From contig NC_092669.1 of assembly GCF_032118995.1 (NCBI RefSeq), positions 12,076,335 to 12,140,334 of the forward strand: 64,000 nucleotides of DNA, written 5' to 3'. Origin of the DNA: Asterias amurensis. Lineage: Eukaryota > Echinodermata > Asteroidea > Forcipulatida > Asteriidae. The notes beneath the pieces are model-generated. The model had not been told where the DNA came from. It saw nothing but the letters and a program-made list of their open reading frames with translations, and searched no databases. Both the position numbers and the translations under genes were made by a program. How positions within the stretch are numbered: the stretch's first letter is position 1; the number at the start of each line of letters is the position of its first letter. Positions 24,961 through 35,580 of the stretch are shown in pieces.

Positions 24961-25130
24961 GTGGTGAATGAATCTACAGAAAATACACAAAATAGACAAA
25001 TTAGCTGTGCCAACTGCTTACCATTCCAAAGATACAGTCATGTACATGTCCGCCCTGGACACGATTGCATATGCAAAAGTGTCCGGAGCGGACAGTATTG
25101 CATGGGGGACCCAATTGCATCTGACACCGG

Positions 25131-25302
25131 CTAAGAGACTTAACTTATACTGTTATGTTAAGTAAACAACAGCTAAATACCAGTCACAAGCAATATATAT
25201 ATGGCATGACATTTTTGGCCAGTAACATGTGAAAAATAAGCGAGCTATTTTCGTGCTTCAGCAATTTTTGTTTGCTTAAGCAGCTCTATGCAATTGACCC
25301 AT
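25131..25302. repeat. Part of the TGCTTAAGCAGCTC foldback
   Basis: Shares CAACAGCTAAATACCAGTCA and GTAACATGTG...AATAAGCGAGCTATTTTCGT with the complete copy at 47208-47451. Confidence 0.65.
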
Positions 25303-25580
25303 AGTGTTGATAGTACCATTGCGAGAAACGGCTCCTCTGCAACGTTGGTTTGGAGAACAAAGTAATTTCTCACTTAAAATATATTTAAATAGAATGCGAG
25401 ACATCACCTGCAAACTCGAAATCGAGCATCTGAAAGCACCCAACTTGCGTGACAAGGGTGTTTTTTCTTCCATTATTCTATCGCAACTCCGACGACCAAT
25501 TAAGCACAAATTTTCACAAGCTGTTTGTTATTTTATGCATTATGTTGAGTTACACCAACTGGGAACAGCCAATACTACGT
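25297..25580 (-). mobile_element. Family A fragment, reverse orientation
   Basis: GCGAGAAACGGCTCC, GACAAGGGTGTTTTTTCTTC and GTTATTTTATGCAT occur in the reverse-strand order. Both ends are lost. Confidence 0.6.
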
Positions 25581-26040
25581 TTTTTGGCAACTCAGCAAAA
25601 GGTGTCAATACCCTTGAATGTACAAGGTCAACTCTTTATAGAAGGTTTCAACCCATGACGTCAGATGTTTACTATAAACGGCCACTTAGTCTGGAGTTAT
25701 CAAGCAGACATGTTCACGGATCAGTGAATACAAAAAAGAATAATACCCTTGGATTTTATACCCATTGTGTTTATCAATGTGATACGAATAAAACATACGA
25801 AAACACTTGCTCAGCTCAGATGTCGGTAACGTACAGAATTTTTTTTGCTGGCAGTGTAAGCACTTTATTTAATCTACATTATACATAAACTGACAAACCT
25901 GTAGAAGGTTGGTTTGAGATCTACCGACCATCTGGGTCACGAACAAATAGTGGAAAACCAATTACACATTTTTCTTATGACATTATATAGATTTAAAGCA
26001 AATGAATAAAACGCTCACTGCGCAATAAACTCAAAACAGA

Positions 26041-26268
26041 ATTCTGTGCTTTCATAAGCTTGAATTCTAGACCTCAAAATCTAAATCCGAGGTCTCGAAA
26101 TCAAAATCGCAGAAAATTACTTCTTTCTCGAAAACTAAGTCACTTCAGAGGGAGACGTGTTTCTCACAATGTTTTATACTATCAACCTCTCCCCATAACT
26201 TGTTACCTAGTATGGTTTTATGATAATAATTATTTTGAGTAATAACCAATAGTGTCCACTGCCTTTAA
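26041..26268 (+). mobile_element. Family A, 3' half
   Basis: Starts within the central palindrome and runs to TTAA 26265-26268. The flank 25880-26030 resembles family C. Confidence 0.72.
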
Positions 26269-26395
26269 TTAACATAAATAATCGGTGAAAATTTTATTTC
26301 ATGAGGTGATCGTGAGACATGATTGCCGAAACTCTAGAGCGGTATGTCCACGCAGGAATAATAATGATAATATTGGAATAATATAATAATTTATG

Positions 26396-26708
26396 CTAAA
26401 GGCTCTGGACACTATTGGTAAGCAAAATATAATAATTATTAGCATAAAACTTTACTGATAATGAGTAATTGGGAGAGGTTGTTGGTATAAAACATTCTGA
26501 GAAACGGCTCCCTCTGAAGTGACGTTGTTTTTGAGAAAGAAGTTATTTTCCACGAATTTGATTTCGAGATCTCAGGTTTAGAATTTGACGTCTTCGACGA
26601 CCGATCGAGCTCAAATTTTCACAGGTTTGTTATTTTATGCATATGTTGAAATACACCAACTGTGAAGACTAGTCTTTGGCAATTACCAATAGTGTCCAGT
26701 GTCTTTAA
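26396..26708 (-). mobile_element. Family A MITE, reverse orientation
   Basis: Ends in GTGTCCAGTGTCTTTAA. The internal segment after the palindrome is shortened. Confidence 0.78.
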
Positions 26709-27511
26709 ATTTGCATCTAGTTTGAACACACAATCTGAGAAACGTTTCTGACAGTAACGTGTCTCATTTAAAAAAAAAATTGGGATTGAAAATTAATGTA
26801 TTTTTTGTCATAACCACATTACTTCGATTATCGCAAGATAGGGATTTGGAATTTCTTAAAAACAATGGCGAAAACCGGACCATCATGCAAATTTCAGATA
26901 TTGCGGAAAAAAGGGACAACATATTACTTGTCTATGTAATTCATCGTTTCTACATCAGTCTTTGGTGATTGTGTTTTTGCCGAATTCCCAAATTAATGAT
27001 CAGTTATACCACAATCACAGACATTCCTGCAATTTTCTCATTATTTTTGTAAGTTTTAGAAACCGTGCATTACATACAGGTAGGGGGAATCCCCCTACTT
27101 GAGCACGCAATAGCGCCCACGCCCCGGATGTCTGCTACACAGAGAAGAGATTCGACCAATCAAAACGCAGCACGCGAAAGGACGCTGAGCCTAAACGATT
27201 TGATTGGTTGGTCTACAAACAAAGCTGTTGGATTTCTCATCAAAGAATTTTCAATGGTCGGGAAAAACCGTCAAGTTAAAGGAGATGTCTCGTACGAATC
27301 TTAATATCCCATGTAAAAGAAGAGGGAAAACACTTCAAGGCACTGTACACCATTTGGAAATAGTTCAGGGTCAAATAGCAGTGTTCTCACCTGGTGTAAC
27401 CCAACATAATCAGGCACAATATGACAAACTGTTAAATATTTACCCGATTTTTTTAGGGCGGTATCAAACGAGAGATAAAATTCTTCGCTTATCAATATTG
27501 GTACCAATAGT
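26709..27511. other. No gene; spacer
   Basis: 27140-27215 is a short inverted repeat (TTCGACCAATCAAAACG and GATTTGATTGGTTGG). Otherwise nothing is recognised. Confidence 0.4.
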
Positions 27512-28051
27512 CTTAAGTGGGTGTTTTTATTATTATCTGTCTTTAGCTTTTTTAGGGGGCCACTTTGTACTTCGTGGCTCCCGGGGCTGGATGTATACCT
27601 TAACATTTACAGCTCTTATTATGTTGGGAAATATTTATCCTTCTTAGAAATTTTGCAAGGGGGTATTTTGGGGTTGACTTGAAATCATGGTGGGCAAGTA
27701 GTAAAATCGGACGTGAAGTAAACGTTTTAAAATAATTATTCATTTTATGCAGATTACTTGCAAGTCTTTTGACTAAAAATTTACATAAAGTGAATAATTA
27801 TTCTGAAGCGTTTACTTCACGTCTGATAAGTTGCAAACTACTTCGCACCATGACTTCAACTATAGGTTCCCAAAATACCCCCTTGCCTAATGACGTAATG
27901 GGTCTAATAATTATTTACAACAAAAATACTGCAGATGGAAATGTCTTTATAAGATTATACAGCCTCCCGGGAGCCACGAAGCACAAAGTGCCCCCCCCAA
28001 AAAAAAAAAAAAAAAAAAAAAAAAACTTAAGACAGATAAAAAACGCTTAAA
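27512..28051. mobile_element. 540-bp foldback element
   Basis: CTTCGTGGCTCCCGGG-CTG near 27570 pairs with AGCCTCCCGGGAGCCACGAA near 27960. GTGAAGTAAACG (27713) pairs with CGTTTACTTCAC (27808). The outer ends GTCTTAAG/TATCTGTCTTTAG pair with CTTAAGACAGATAAAA. The right arm carries a poly-C/poly-A run (27991-28024). No transposase. Confidence 0.7.
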
Positions 28052-28059
28052 GACCAGCC

Positions 28060-28200
28060 GTCGATTTCACCAAATTCTTTCTAACTTAGGATTAATCTTA
28101 GGACTTAGGACGGGTTCCATTCCGTATCCAAATACTTAGGACGAATTGAACCCATCCTAAGTTAGGACGGGTCACCGAATATCTGTGGGACAGAATCTCC
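28060..28200. repeat. TTAGGAC foldback repeat
   Basis: Bounded by GTCGATTTCACCAAATTC. It carries AACTTAGGATTAATC and CCATCCTAAGTTAGGACGGG. Confidence 0.6.
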
Positions 28201-28230
28201 TGTCACAATACGGCCATTGGAATTAACACA

Positions 28231-28586
28231 TTAAAGACACTGGACACTATTTGTAATTGTAAAAGACCAGTCTTCTCACTTGGTGTATCTCAACATATGC
28301 ATAAAATAACAAACCTGTGCAAATTTGAGCTCAATATTGGTCGTTAAAGTTGCAAGATAACTATGAAAGGAAAACACCCTTGTCACACGAAGTTGTGTGC
28401 GTTTAGATGCTTGATTTCGAGACCTAAAAATTCTAAATCTGAGGTCTCGAAATCAAATTCGTGGAAAAATACTTCTTTCTCGAAACACTTCAGAGGGAGC
28501 CGTTTCTCACAATGTTATATATAAAACCAACCTCTCCCCATTACTCGTTTATGCCAAGTAAGGTTTTATGTGTCCACTGCCTTTAA
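28231..28586 (+). mobile_element. Family A MITE upstream of Ly6 gene 2
   Basis: TTAA-bounded. It lacks the AATTATTTTGAGTAATTACC stretch near its 3' end. Confidence 0.8.
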
Positions 28587-28640
28587 ACAGTGAAAATTTT
28601 CTGTAAGTCAGGAGAAAAGTAGAGCAAAGACACGTCTCAG

Positions 28641-28766
28641 ACTTTGAAGAGAAAAAAATGGATATGACTTCATTTCAGAGGATAATATTTCACACAGTTC
28701 TATAGAAGCATGTGAAATTATTATCTTCTGAAACGAAGTCATATCCATATTTTTTTCTTACAGAGT
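28641..28766. repeat. Foldback (126 bp)
   Basis: AAATGGATATGACTTCATTT at about 28657 is complementary to GAAACGAAGTCATATCCATA at about 28731. A tandem partial echo (TTCATTTCAGAGGGAAACAA) lies at 28828. 28940-29110 is another TTAGGAC repeat. 28766-29397 includes the Ly6 gene 2 promoter and 5' UTR, with no clear TATA box. Confidence 0.65.
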
Positions 28767-29397
28767 GAACTTTATAGCGTTTGTACATAACAGATAATAC
28801 AGTTTTCTTGGATAATACTTCATTTCAGAGGGAAACAATCCACAGTAAGAAAACAAAAATGCTTCTAGTGTGAACTTCATAATCAGTAAGCTTTCAAACT
28901 TATTAAACAACGATGTTTTAGTATCCTGTCCTGGGTAGGGTAGGCCGCATGCAGCCGAGTTCACGAAACGCCAGGACAAATTAGTTCTATCTCGAGTTCG
29001 GACGAGTAAATTGGGTTCTGTGTGTCCTAACGTCTATCGATACGAAACGGAACTTTTCGAAGTCTTAAGAGTAATCCTATGTTAGGAAGAGTTTGGTGAC
29101 TACGACGTCTGCCCCTTTAAAGAGAAATTATTACTCATACCACCAACGCATATAGATCGTGACCCTGGCATCAGCAGGCATCTGCGATTTCACTCAACAA
29201 CAAGACCTAGCTAGACACGCAGTACGAGTTTAGATATCAACTCGTGCAGACGTCAATACTAAGTGTAAAAAACCCTCCCGTTTTTTTACAACCTGACACA
29301 AAAACCAGACAGTTTGCAGTCAAAACCACCTCAGTTTCGTCGAGGACTTCCAGTGGACTTTTGCAGTGATACTTTGTACGTACATTCTCTATTGAAA

Positions 29398-32300
29398 ATG
29401 AAGGCATTTTACGCGGTTCTTCTGCTGGCTGTGTGTATAGCACGAGGTATGTTTTTCACTTGAACAACGAGTAGACATTTTGTGTGCAGTATTATTTGTG
29501 TGTGGTAATTTATGTCAAGATATTATACTGCACGCCTCACTGGTGATGGGCTTCGCATCTTATGAAGTAGGAATGACTCACCTTAGTTCCCAGTATATTT
29601 AAGGTGGTTCTGGAAACTTCAGTCCCTTGATGCTTCACAAAGACAGGGGCCCTTTTCGAAACGACGGCTTCGGCTTTGGATTCGGGCTTACATGGCGGCT
29701 TAAGGCTCCGTTCTATCGACTGAAGGGCGTGCACGCAAAGCACGTGCAAAATTGTTTAAACAAACGGGCGGGGCCCAACCCGAGCCGAATCGTGGTTTCG
29801 GAAAGGGCCTATTAAAGAGCTAATAAATGCAAATCGATCATAGTTGCTATGTAAAGTGTTATGTCACAATACAAATCAGTGTGGTATTACTGACAAAATG
29901 TCTTGGGATGTAATGATTTGTGAAACCGACCCCTGAGCCCAATTTCATAGATTGAACTGTCAGTGTTTAGCAGAAAATACTGTGTGACAAATTTCTTTGC
30001 TAAGCAAAAGGATGGCTTTGTGGAGGTGATGGTCACCTGTTCTAACTGGCTTGGTATTTTTTATCTATTTTGTTTCATCTTTATTTATCGTTTTTTAAAT
30101 TTTATGCCAGGACACTATTGGTAATTATACTCAAAATAATTATTAGCACAAATCGGGAAAACCATTACCAACAGTGTCCAGTGTCTTTAAAAACTAAAAC
30201 TAAACTAATTTAAAAGTTGAGTGGGGCTCCAGTGTCAACAATCAAACCGTATTTTAAATTTTGCCTGGTAACCTGTTTCTGTTAAGCAATACTTTTCTTT
30301 GCTGAGCAAGTGTTTGAGCCTATACAGGCTTTATGAAATTAGGCCCCACTGTGACCCCTCCCTAGGAAGCAACTTTAAATAATTATAACACACCTCTTGC
30401 TTGTTCTGTTTTCTGGTTGCCTGAAACAAAGGTCACGTGGGGTGAACTAACACTAGTGCCTAAAAAGTGTTTCAAAACAGTGCCTGGTTACATCGCCCTC
30501 TCTTGACGTGAACCATGAACAGCAACTAAATAACTTTCTTTCTTTTCCAAATTTCTTTTCTTATTTCACATTTAAGACAGAGCTTTGTTATAAAACAAAT
30601 ATTGACTGGGATAATTCAGTAACTAGTGCATATCTATTCCCCCGAGGGACTTTGAGTGACCCGAAGAGGGACCTATTTCCCGAGGGGAATAGACATACAC
30701 TCGTGTGGTCTTGACCAGTTGACATTTCGAACAGTAAAAAAAAATAAAAATATTTTTTAGAACTTTGTTTTTGTTTTTTTTGTTTTCATTGCCTGAGCAC
30801 CTTGGTGCATTTGACACAACTTCGTTAGTTATTATTACTATTTTTGTTTATTGCAGCATCGGCTCTGAAATGCTACACATGCAGTGATTGCCAGCTTTCT
30901 GGATTTCTGGCAATTGTCGAGAACTCGGATGAATGCAGTGCTTTCCAAAGCAGCTGCAGAAAGACAGTGTCTAATGGAGGTAAGCTCGTTTTTAAAGGGT
31001 GGCTGCAGTGTTTTTTTTTTATTATTTAAACGATTAAACGTGACTTTTTAAACCTGAGATTTTTTTTTTAATTTATTATTTAATGCGCAAGTATTTTAAA
31101 AGTGGTTTTCAACAGATTAGGGGAACCCACCCCGCCCCTAAAAGGGAGCCTTCATGTGACGTCATGTCAGGAACCTGAGCCGTCGCGCTCCCTGGCTGTG
31201 TGCATATAGAGACGTGTGCACTGTATGGCCTGGTACCTAGGTGCGTGTAGTTAGGGAGCAGACTCTTTTTGCCGACGATATGTTTGAATTCCCGACGTGA
31301 CGTCGATGGTAGGGGGGCGGTAACAACCCACAAAAGGGGGGGGCATGACTTATTCACTAATTACGCAAGTAAGATATGTCGGGGAAAAAACAAAACACAT
31401 TTTATTGATGTTCAATACATATATTAGAAATAAATGAGAGCAAAATGAACTGTTTTATTTTAATTCACTGCAGCATCCCTTTAAATAAAAGTGGGTCACC
31501 GTTTTCCTCAACCTAACGCTAAATTTAAGCAGAAAGTTTTCATGAATGGATACAATAAAAGTCACAATTGACAGTTCAGTGGAGTTCACTTTAACTGTCG
31601 TGAAAACAGCAACAAAACCGGGCACATTCTCTTCAACAAAGTCAAATGTTTAGTGATGTGACAGCGAGTACCAACTACCGCTCTGTTTCTATACAGGGCG
31701 AGAGTCAAAATGAAGTTGACTGAGATTTATGATTTAAAAACAAAACACCAACTGACACTCATAACCCCAGTGAAGCACGGTAGTTAAACAAGTATTCTTT
31801 CCTGCTTACTTGAAGTAAAGAATGAAACAAATTAATAATTTCTAAGTCTGTTTTACTGAAAGCACTCATGTGTGTAGCTGTCCATTGAATGTTAAAGGCA
31901 GTGGACACTAATGGTAATTGTCAAAATAATTATTAGCATAAAACCTTACTTGGAAGCAAGTAATGGGCAGAGGTTGATGGTATAAAACATTGTGAGAAAC
32001 GACTCCCTCTGAAGTGCCATAGTTTTCAAGAAAGAAGTAATTTTCCACGAATTTCATTTCAAGACCATCTAAACGCACACAACTTCGTGTGACAAGGGTG
32101 TTTTTTCCTTTCATTATTATCTCACAAGTTCGATCACAAATTGAGCTCAAATTTTCACAGGTTTGTTATTTTATGCATATGTTGAGATACACCAACTGTG
32201 AAGGCTAGTCTTTGACAATTATCAATAGCAGGGGTCGAAATTAAGTGTATTTCCATGGTAGTCAGCAGGGCTAGTGACCAATAATTTTTAGTAGCCCTGA

Positions 32301-33612
32301 TTAGATTTTGGTAGCCCGAAAGACACATTATGTCTCGCGTCACGGCTCAAACTTTACAATACACCAATAACATAGTTCTTTATTGTTTGTGATGATGATT
32401 TTTGCATTATTTTTCCACTAGCCCGTCGGGCTATCAAACTGGAAAAATCAGTAGCCCGGCTGTAAATCTGGTAGTCCCGGGCTAGCGGGCTAGTGGCAAT
32501 TTCGACCCCTGAATAGTGTCCACTGCCTTTAAAGACAATGGACACTATTGGTAATTGTCAAAGACCAGTCTTCTCACTTTGGTTTATCTCAACATTTGCA
32601 TAAAATAACAAACCTGTGATGAATGATCTGTTTGTTCAGTCTTTTTATCTATTAAGCAGGAGAGTGCTTGTAAGATATTAGCTTAACTGAACTTTTGAAA
32701 AAAAATACACTTCACCAACCCCAGTCAACTTCTTTTTGACACGCCCTGTATATAAAAGGAAGACTGTCGACAGATAGCTACGTACATTTTTCCAACTCAT
32801 TGGAAACCAGGTCTACGAAGAGCATTTTAGTTTCACAGGGTAAATTGTATATTCATCGTTTACCAGAGCGCTGTGCAACCTTAGGAAAAGGCGCTATATA
32901 AATGGTGTTATTATTATGTTGGTTGTTAATCCTGAGGTTGTTGGTTCAAATCCCACTCTAGTATTGTGTTCAACCCCAAATCATTTGAAATATAACTTAG
33001 ACACTGAACACTATTGGTAATTGTCAAAGACCAGTCTTCTCACTTGGTGTATCTCAACATATCCATAACATAACAAACCTGCGAGAATTTTTTGCTCAAT
33101 GGGTCGTCAAAGTTGCGAGAAAATAATGACAGAAAAAACACCCTTGTCACACAAAGTTGTGTGCTTTGGGATGGTTGATTTTGAGACCTCAAAATTCTAA
33201 ATCTGAGGTCTCGAAAATAAGTTCGTGGAAAATTACTTCTTTCTAAAAAACTATGTCACTTCAGAGGGAGCCGTTTCTCACAATGTTTTATACTGTCAAC
33301 CTCTCCCCATTACTTGTCACCAAGTAAGGTTTTATGCTAATAATTATTTTGAGTAATTACCAATAGTGTCCACTACCTTTAAACAATATTTTTCCTTCCA
33401 CCTATCTCAACCCTACAGTTGTTTCTCGCGGATGTGCAACAGGGATTGAGTGCGGTGTAACCGACTTACTCGGAAGATGCAGGGATGGGGCGGACACAAA
33501 CTGCCAGATCTGCTGCGACACCGACAACTGCAATGGCGCCGTCGCAACAAAGGCCTCCCTCGTGGGTCTCGCCCTGGCACTTATGACTGCTGTGTTCAGT
33601 AGGTACTTGTAG
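29398..33612 (+). CDS. Ly6/uPAR (three-finger) domain protein 2, probably GPI-anchored
   Basis: Three coding exons: 29398-29446, 30857-30979 and 33419-33612, with two phase 1 introns as in the upstream paralogue. The product is 121 aa: signal peptide MKAFYAVLLLAVCIARASA, then LKCYTCSDC, and the closing motif CQICCDTDNCNG. A hydrophobic C-terminus (ASLVGLALALMTAVFSRYL) suits GPI addition. It has the same 12-cysteine pattern as the upstream gene (22, 25, 28, 43, 50, 63, 69, 78, 86, 89, 90, 95), although the residues between cysteines have diverged strongly. This points to an old tandem duplication. Intron 2 is 2.4 kb and loaded with family A elements; one ends only 36 bp before the exon 3 acceptor. 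The function is not known. By family, it should be a surface or secreted recognition or modulator protein. Confidence 0.9.
29640..29818. mobile_element. Foldback MITE in Ly6 gene 2 intron 1
   Basis: The ends GGGCCCTTTTCGAAACGACG and CGTGGTTTCGGAAAGGGCCT are complementary, as are GGATTCGGGCT and AACCCGAGCC further in. 63490-63775 and 43660-43825 hold a related element. Confidence 0.7.
29819..30856. other. Ly6 gene 2 intron 1: mixed repeats
   Basis: 29819-29940 resembles the foldback at 21465-21615. 29935-30345 is a GCCCAATTTCATAG-type foldback split by the mini family A element. 30625-30702 is a short inverted repeat (TCTATTCCCCCGAGGGA and CCCGAGGGGAATAGA). The rest is unremarkable. Confidence 0.45.
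30107..30191. mobile_element. Family A mini-derivative (85 bp)
   Basis: Only the two termini remain (GGACACTATTGGTAATTATA and CCAACAGTGTCCAGTGTCTT), joined in the middle. It lies in intron 1 of Ly6 gene 2 and splits an older repeat (29935-30030 and 30215-30345). Confidence 0.65.
30980..31891. other. Ly6 gene 2 intron 2, unique part
   Basis: Contains one TGACGTCA (31157-31164) in a GC-richer stretch (31110-31350). No recognised transposon before 31892 and no extra exon. Confidence 0.4.
31892..32532 (-). mobile_element. Family A MITE carrying a nested hAT-like insert
   Basis: TTAA-bounded outer element in intron 2 of Ly6 gene 2. Its last 15 bp (AATAGTGTCCACTGCC and on) are separated from the rest by the element at 32229-32511. 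Confidence 0.85.
32229..32511. mobile_element. hAT-like MITE nested in family A
   Basis: 283 bp. Terminal inverted repeats are CAGGGGTCGAAATT and AATTTCGACCCCTG, flanked by the 5-bp direct repeat AATAG (32224-32228 and 32512-32516). Uninterrupted family A copies read CAATAGTGTCC at this point, so the duplication is real. CAGGGGT-type ends and 5-8 bp duplications are typical of hAT elements. The interior (GTAGCCC and GGGCTA words) is partly self-complementary. Confidence 0.85.
32529..32617 (+). mobile_element. Family A 5' fragment
   Basis: Directly abuts the preceding element, sharing its TTAA, and breaks off after AACAAACCTGTGA. Confidence 0.65.
32996..33382 (+). mobile_element. Family A MITE adjoining Ly6 gene 2 exon 3
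   Basis: Near full length. Its 3' TTAA is only 36 bp from the first base of exon 3, so all of the acceptor region except the last 36 nt is transposon sequence. Confidence 0.85.
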
Positions 33613-33901
33613 TATCTCGGGGGATCGAAGACACACACAAGCTTAGAGTTGATGTTAGAAAGTAACGGTTAATCATGTTTAGGGGACTAATTATTAACAA
33701 CGATCTGGCATGACTCAAAGTCCAACAGTTCATTACTCAAAGCTGTAAGTTAATTTTGGTGTTATCTGAAATAGTAATAATTATAGTTGACAATCATTAT
33801 AGCTAGCTCCGCAGGACTTCTAAGCTCAGAATCTTTACTGGACCGGAATCAAAATGAGACCACAAATTAACTTTTCATTTTAGGCATTTCTTTCAAGCAA
33901 C
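33613..33901 (+). other. Ly6 gene 2 3' flank
   Basis: Presumed 3' UTR. No AATAAA before the family A element. The first AATAAA downstream is at about 34083, inside that element. Confidence 0.35.
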
Positions 33902-34599
33902 TTAAAGGCACTGGACACATTTGGTAATTGTCAAAGACCAGTATTCTCACTTGGTGTATCCCATCATAAGCATAAAATAACAAGCATGTGGAAATTTGGG
34001 CTCAACTGGTCATCGAAGTTGCGAGAAAATGATGAAAGAAAAAACACCCTTGTTGGATGAATTTGTGTGCTTTCAGATATAGGAATAAAATACTTCCAGC
34101 TAGAAGTCTTTTAAAGGAACACGTTGCCGTTTGTTATAAGATGCAGTAAAATTAGAATATAATGATCCACACACATTTGCCTCGAAATTGCATGTTTTTC
34201 CTTTTACTTTGCGAATTAACACGGTCGGCCATTAATGAGAGTCAAAATTTTGACTCCCATAAATGGCCGACGGTGTTTGTCGACGAATAAAAGGAAAACC
34301 ACGCAATTTCGAGTGATACTTGTGTGGATCATTATATTCTACTTTTAAAATATCTTTCTAATCATTTGCATTTTATAACAAACGGTTACAAACGCTTTTG
34401 AAAGACCATCTCGTCCGATCCAAGGCAACGTGTTCCTTTAATACTTTAGTGAGAAATTACCTCTTTCTCAAAAAACTATGTTACTTCAGAGGGAGTTGTT
34501 TCCCACAATGTTTATACTATCAACAGCTCTCTAATTTTGTTAAAGTTTTTAAGTTAATATTTGTTTTGAGTAATTACCAAATGTGTGCCTTCCCTTTAA
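33902..34599 (+). mobile_element. Family A subfamily 2 with nested family B
   Basis: TTAA-bounded outer element, split by the family B insert 34111-34441. Its 3' TTAA is shared with or abuts the next element (34596-34973). Confidence 0.8.
34111..34441. mobile_element. Family B foldback MITE nested in a family A element
   Basis: This family B copy interrupts the family A element 33902-34599 at a TTAA. The TTAA occurs on both sides of the insert, and the interrupted site is intact in a related family A copy (38213-38541). This shows a 4-bp TTAA target duplication directly. Confidence 0.88.
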
Positions 34600-34973
34600 A
34601 GCCATTGGACCCTTTCGGTATACAGTATTGTCCAAAGGCCCACACTTATATCTAAAAGGTATAACAACTTCTATATCAAATAACAAACCTGTGAAAATTT
34701 AGGCTCAATCGGTCATCGGAGTCGGGAGAAAACAACGGAAAAACCCACCCTTGTTTCCGCGCGTTTCGCCGTGTCATGACATGTGTTTAAAATAAATTCG
34801 TAATTCTCGTTAACGAGAATTTATATTGTTTTGCTGTTTTCTCAAAAAGTAAAGCATTTCATGGAACAATATTTCAAGAGAACTCTTTCATCATTACCTT
34901 CTGTAAACCCTGTAAATTATTTGTAAATCTGTGAACTTTTTTTTTCTGAACCGAAAGGGTCCAATGGCTTTAA
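34596..34973. mobile_element. Family C TTAA MITE
   Basis: Terminal inverted repeats AAGCCATTGGACCCTTTCGG and CCGAAAGGGTCCAATGGCTT sit next to TTAA at both ends. Inside is the palindrome AATTCTCGTTAACGAGAATT. A 3' part of another copy is at 48357-48567 in an LRP4 intron; weaker relatives are at about 5095-5400 and 25880-26030. Confidence 0.8.
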
Positions 34974-35580
34974 AGGCAACCGGCTGAACCACATGCAAAA
35001 GAAACACCTTGACCCAACAACATTATATTCTTTAAGTTGTAACTAGCATCCCAAATTAAAAGAATGCAAAACTCATATACAAAAGAACTTTCTAGTTGGG
35101 TTTGGCCAAAAGCAAGTTGCGTCGTGGGACAGAGCCTTTGACCAAAACAACAGGCATTCAGAGAGTCAACTCTTTGCACTCACAACTCTACGGAAAAATA
35201 ATACTCTATGGTTGTCTCAATGACAGAACAACAACCCCTCTGGCCTTCACATCAGCGGACCATGAAATGAATCCAGCCCACGATAACAAAGTTTACAAAA
35301 AATCTTTGTTTATCAAACATAAAAGTTACCCATGGAAATATTGTCAGTGCACAGCAACAAGTTGACAATAAAACTGGTTTATTCAAACCGATTCGCCCCC
35401 TCAATAGCGTGGTGTCAAAAACGAACCAACGCCCCAACAGCAAGCGCCAGCTTTATACACAAACATTTGGTAGGTTGAGAGAGAAAGAAAAACAAAGTCT
35501 AATGTTACTTTAACTTCCGATATGTAACATGATTTCCTGTAACTTGCGATTTGCCATTGTTCCTCAAATGAAATTGATAC
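34974..35580. other. No feature recognised
   Basis: Unique-looking spacer between a family C and a family B element. No coding exon is identified. Confidence 0.4.

Noticed and set aside
25304-25888. 194-codon plus-strand frame
   Set aside because: Its first half is a reverse family A element, and the rest matches no family. No splice or start context.
27204-27647. 147-codon plus-strand frame
   Set aside because: It overlaps the arm of the 540-bp foldback and has no recognisable domain.
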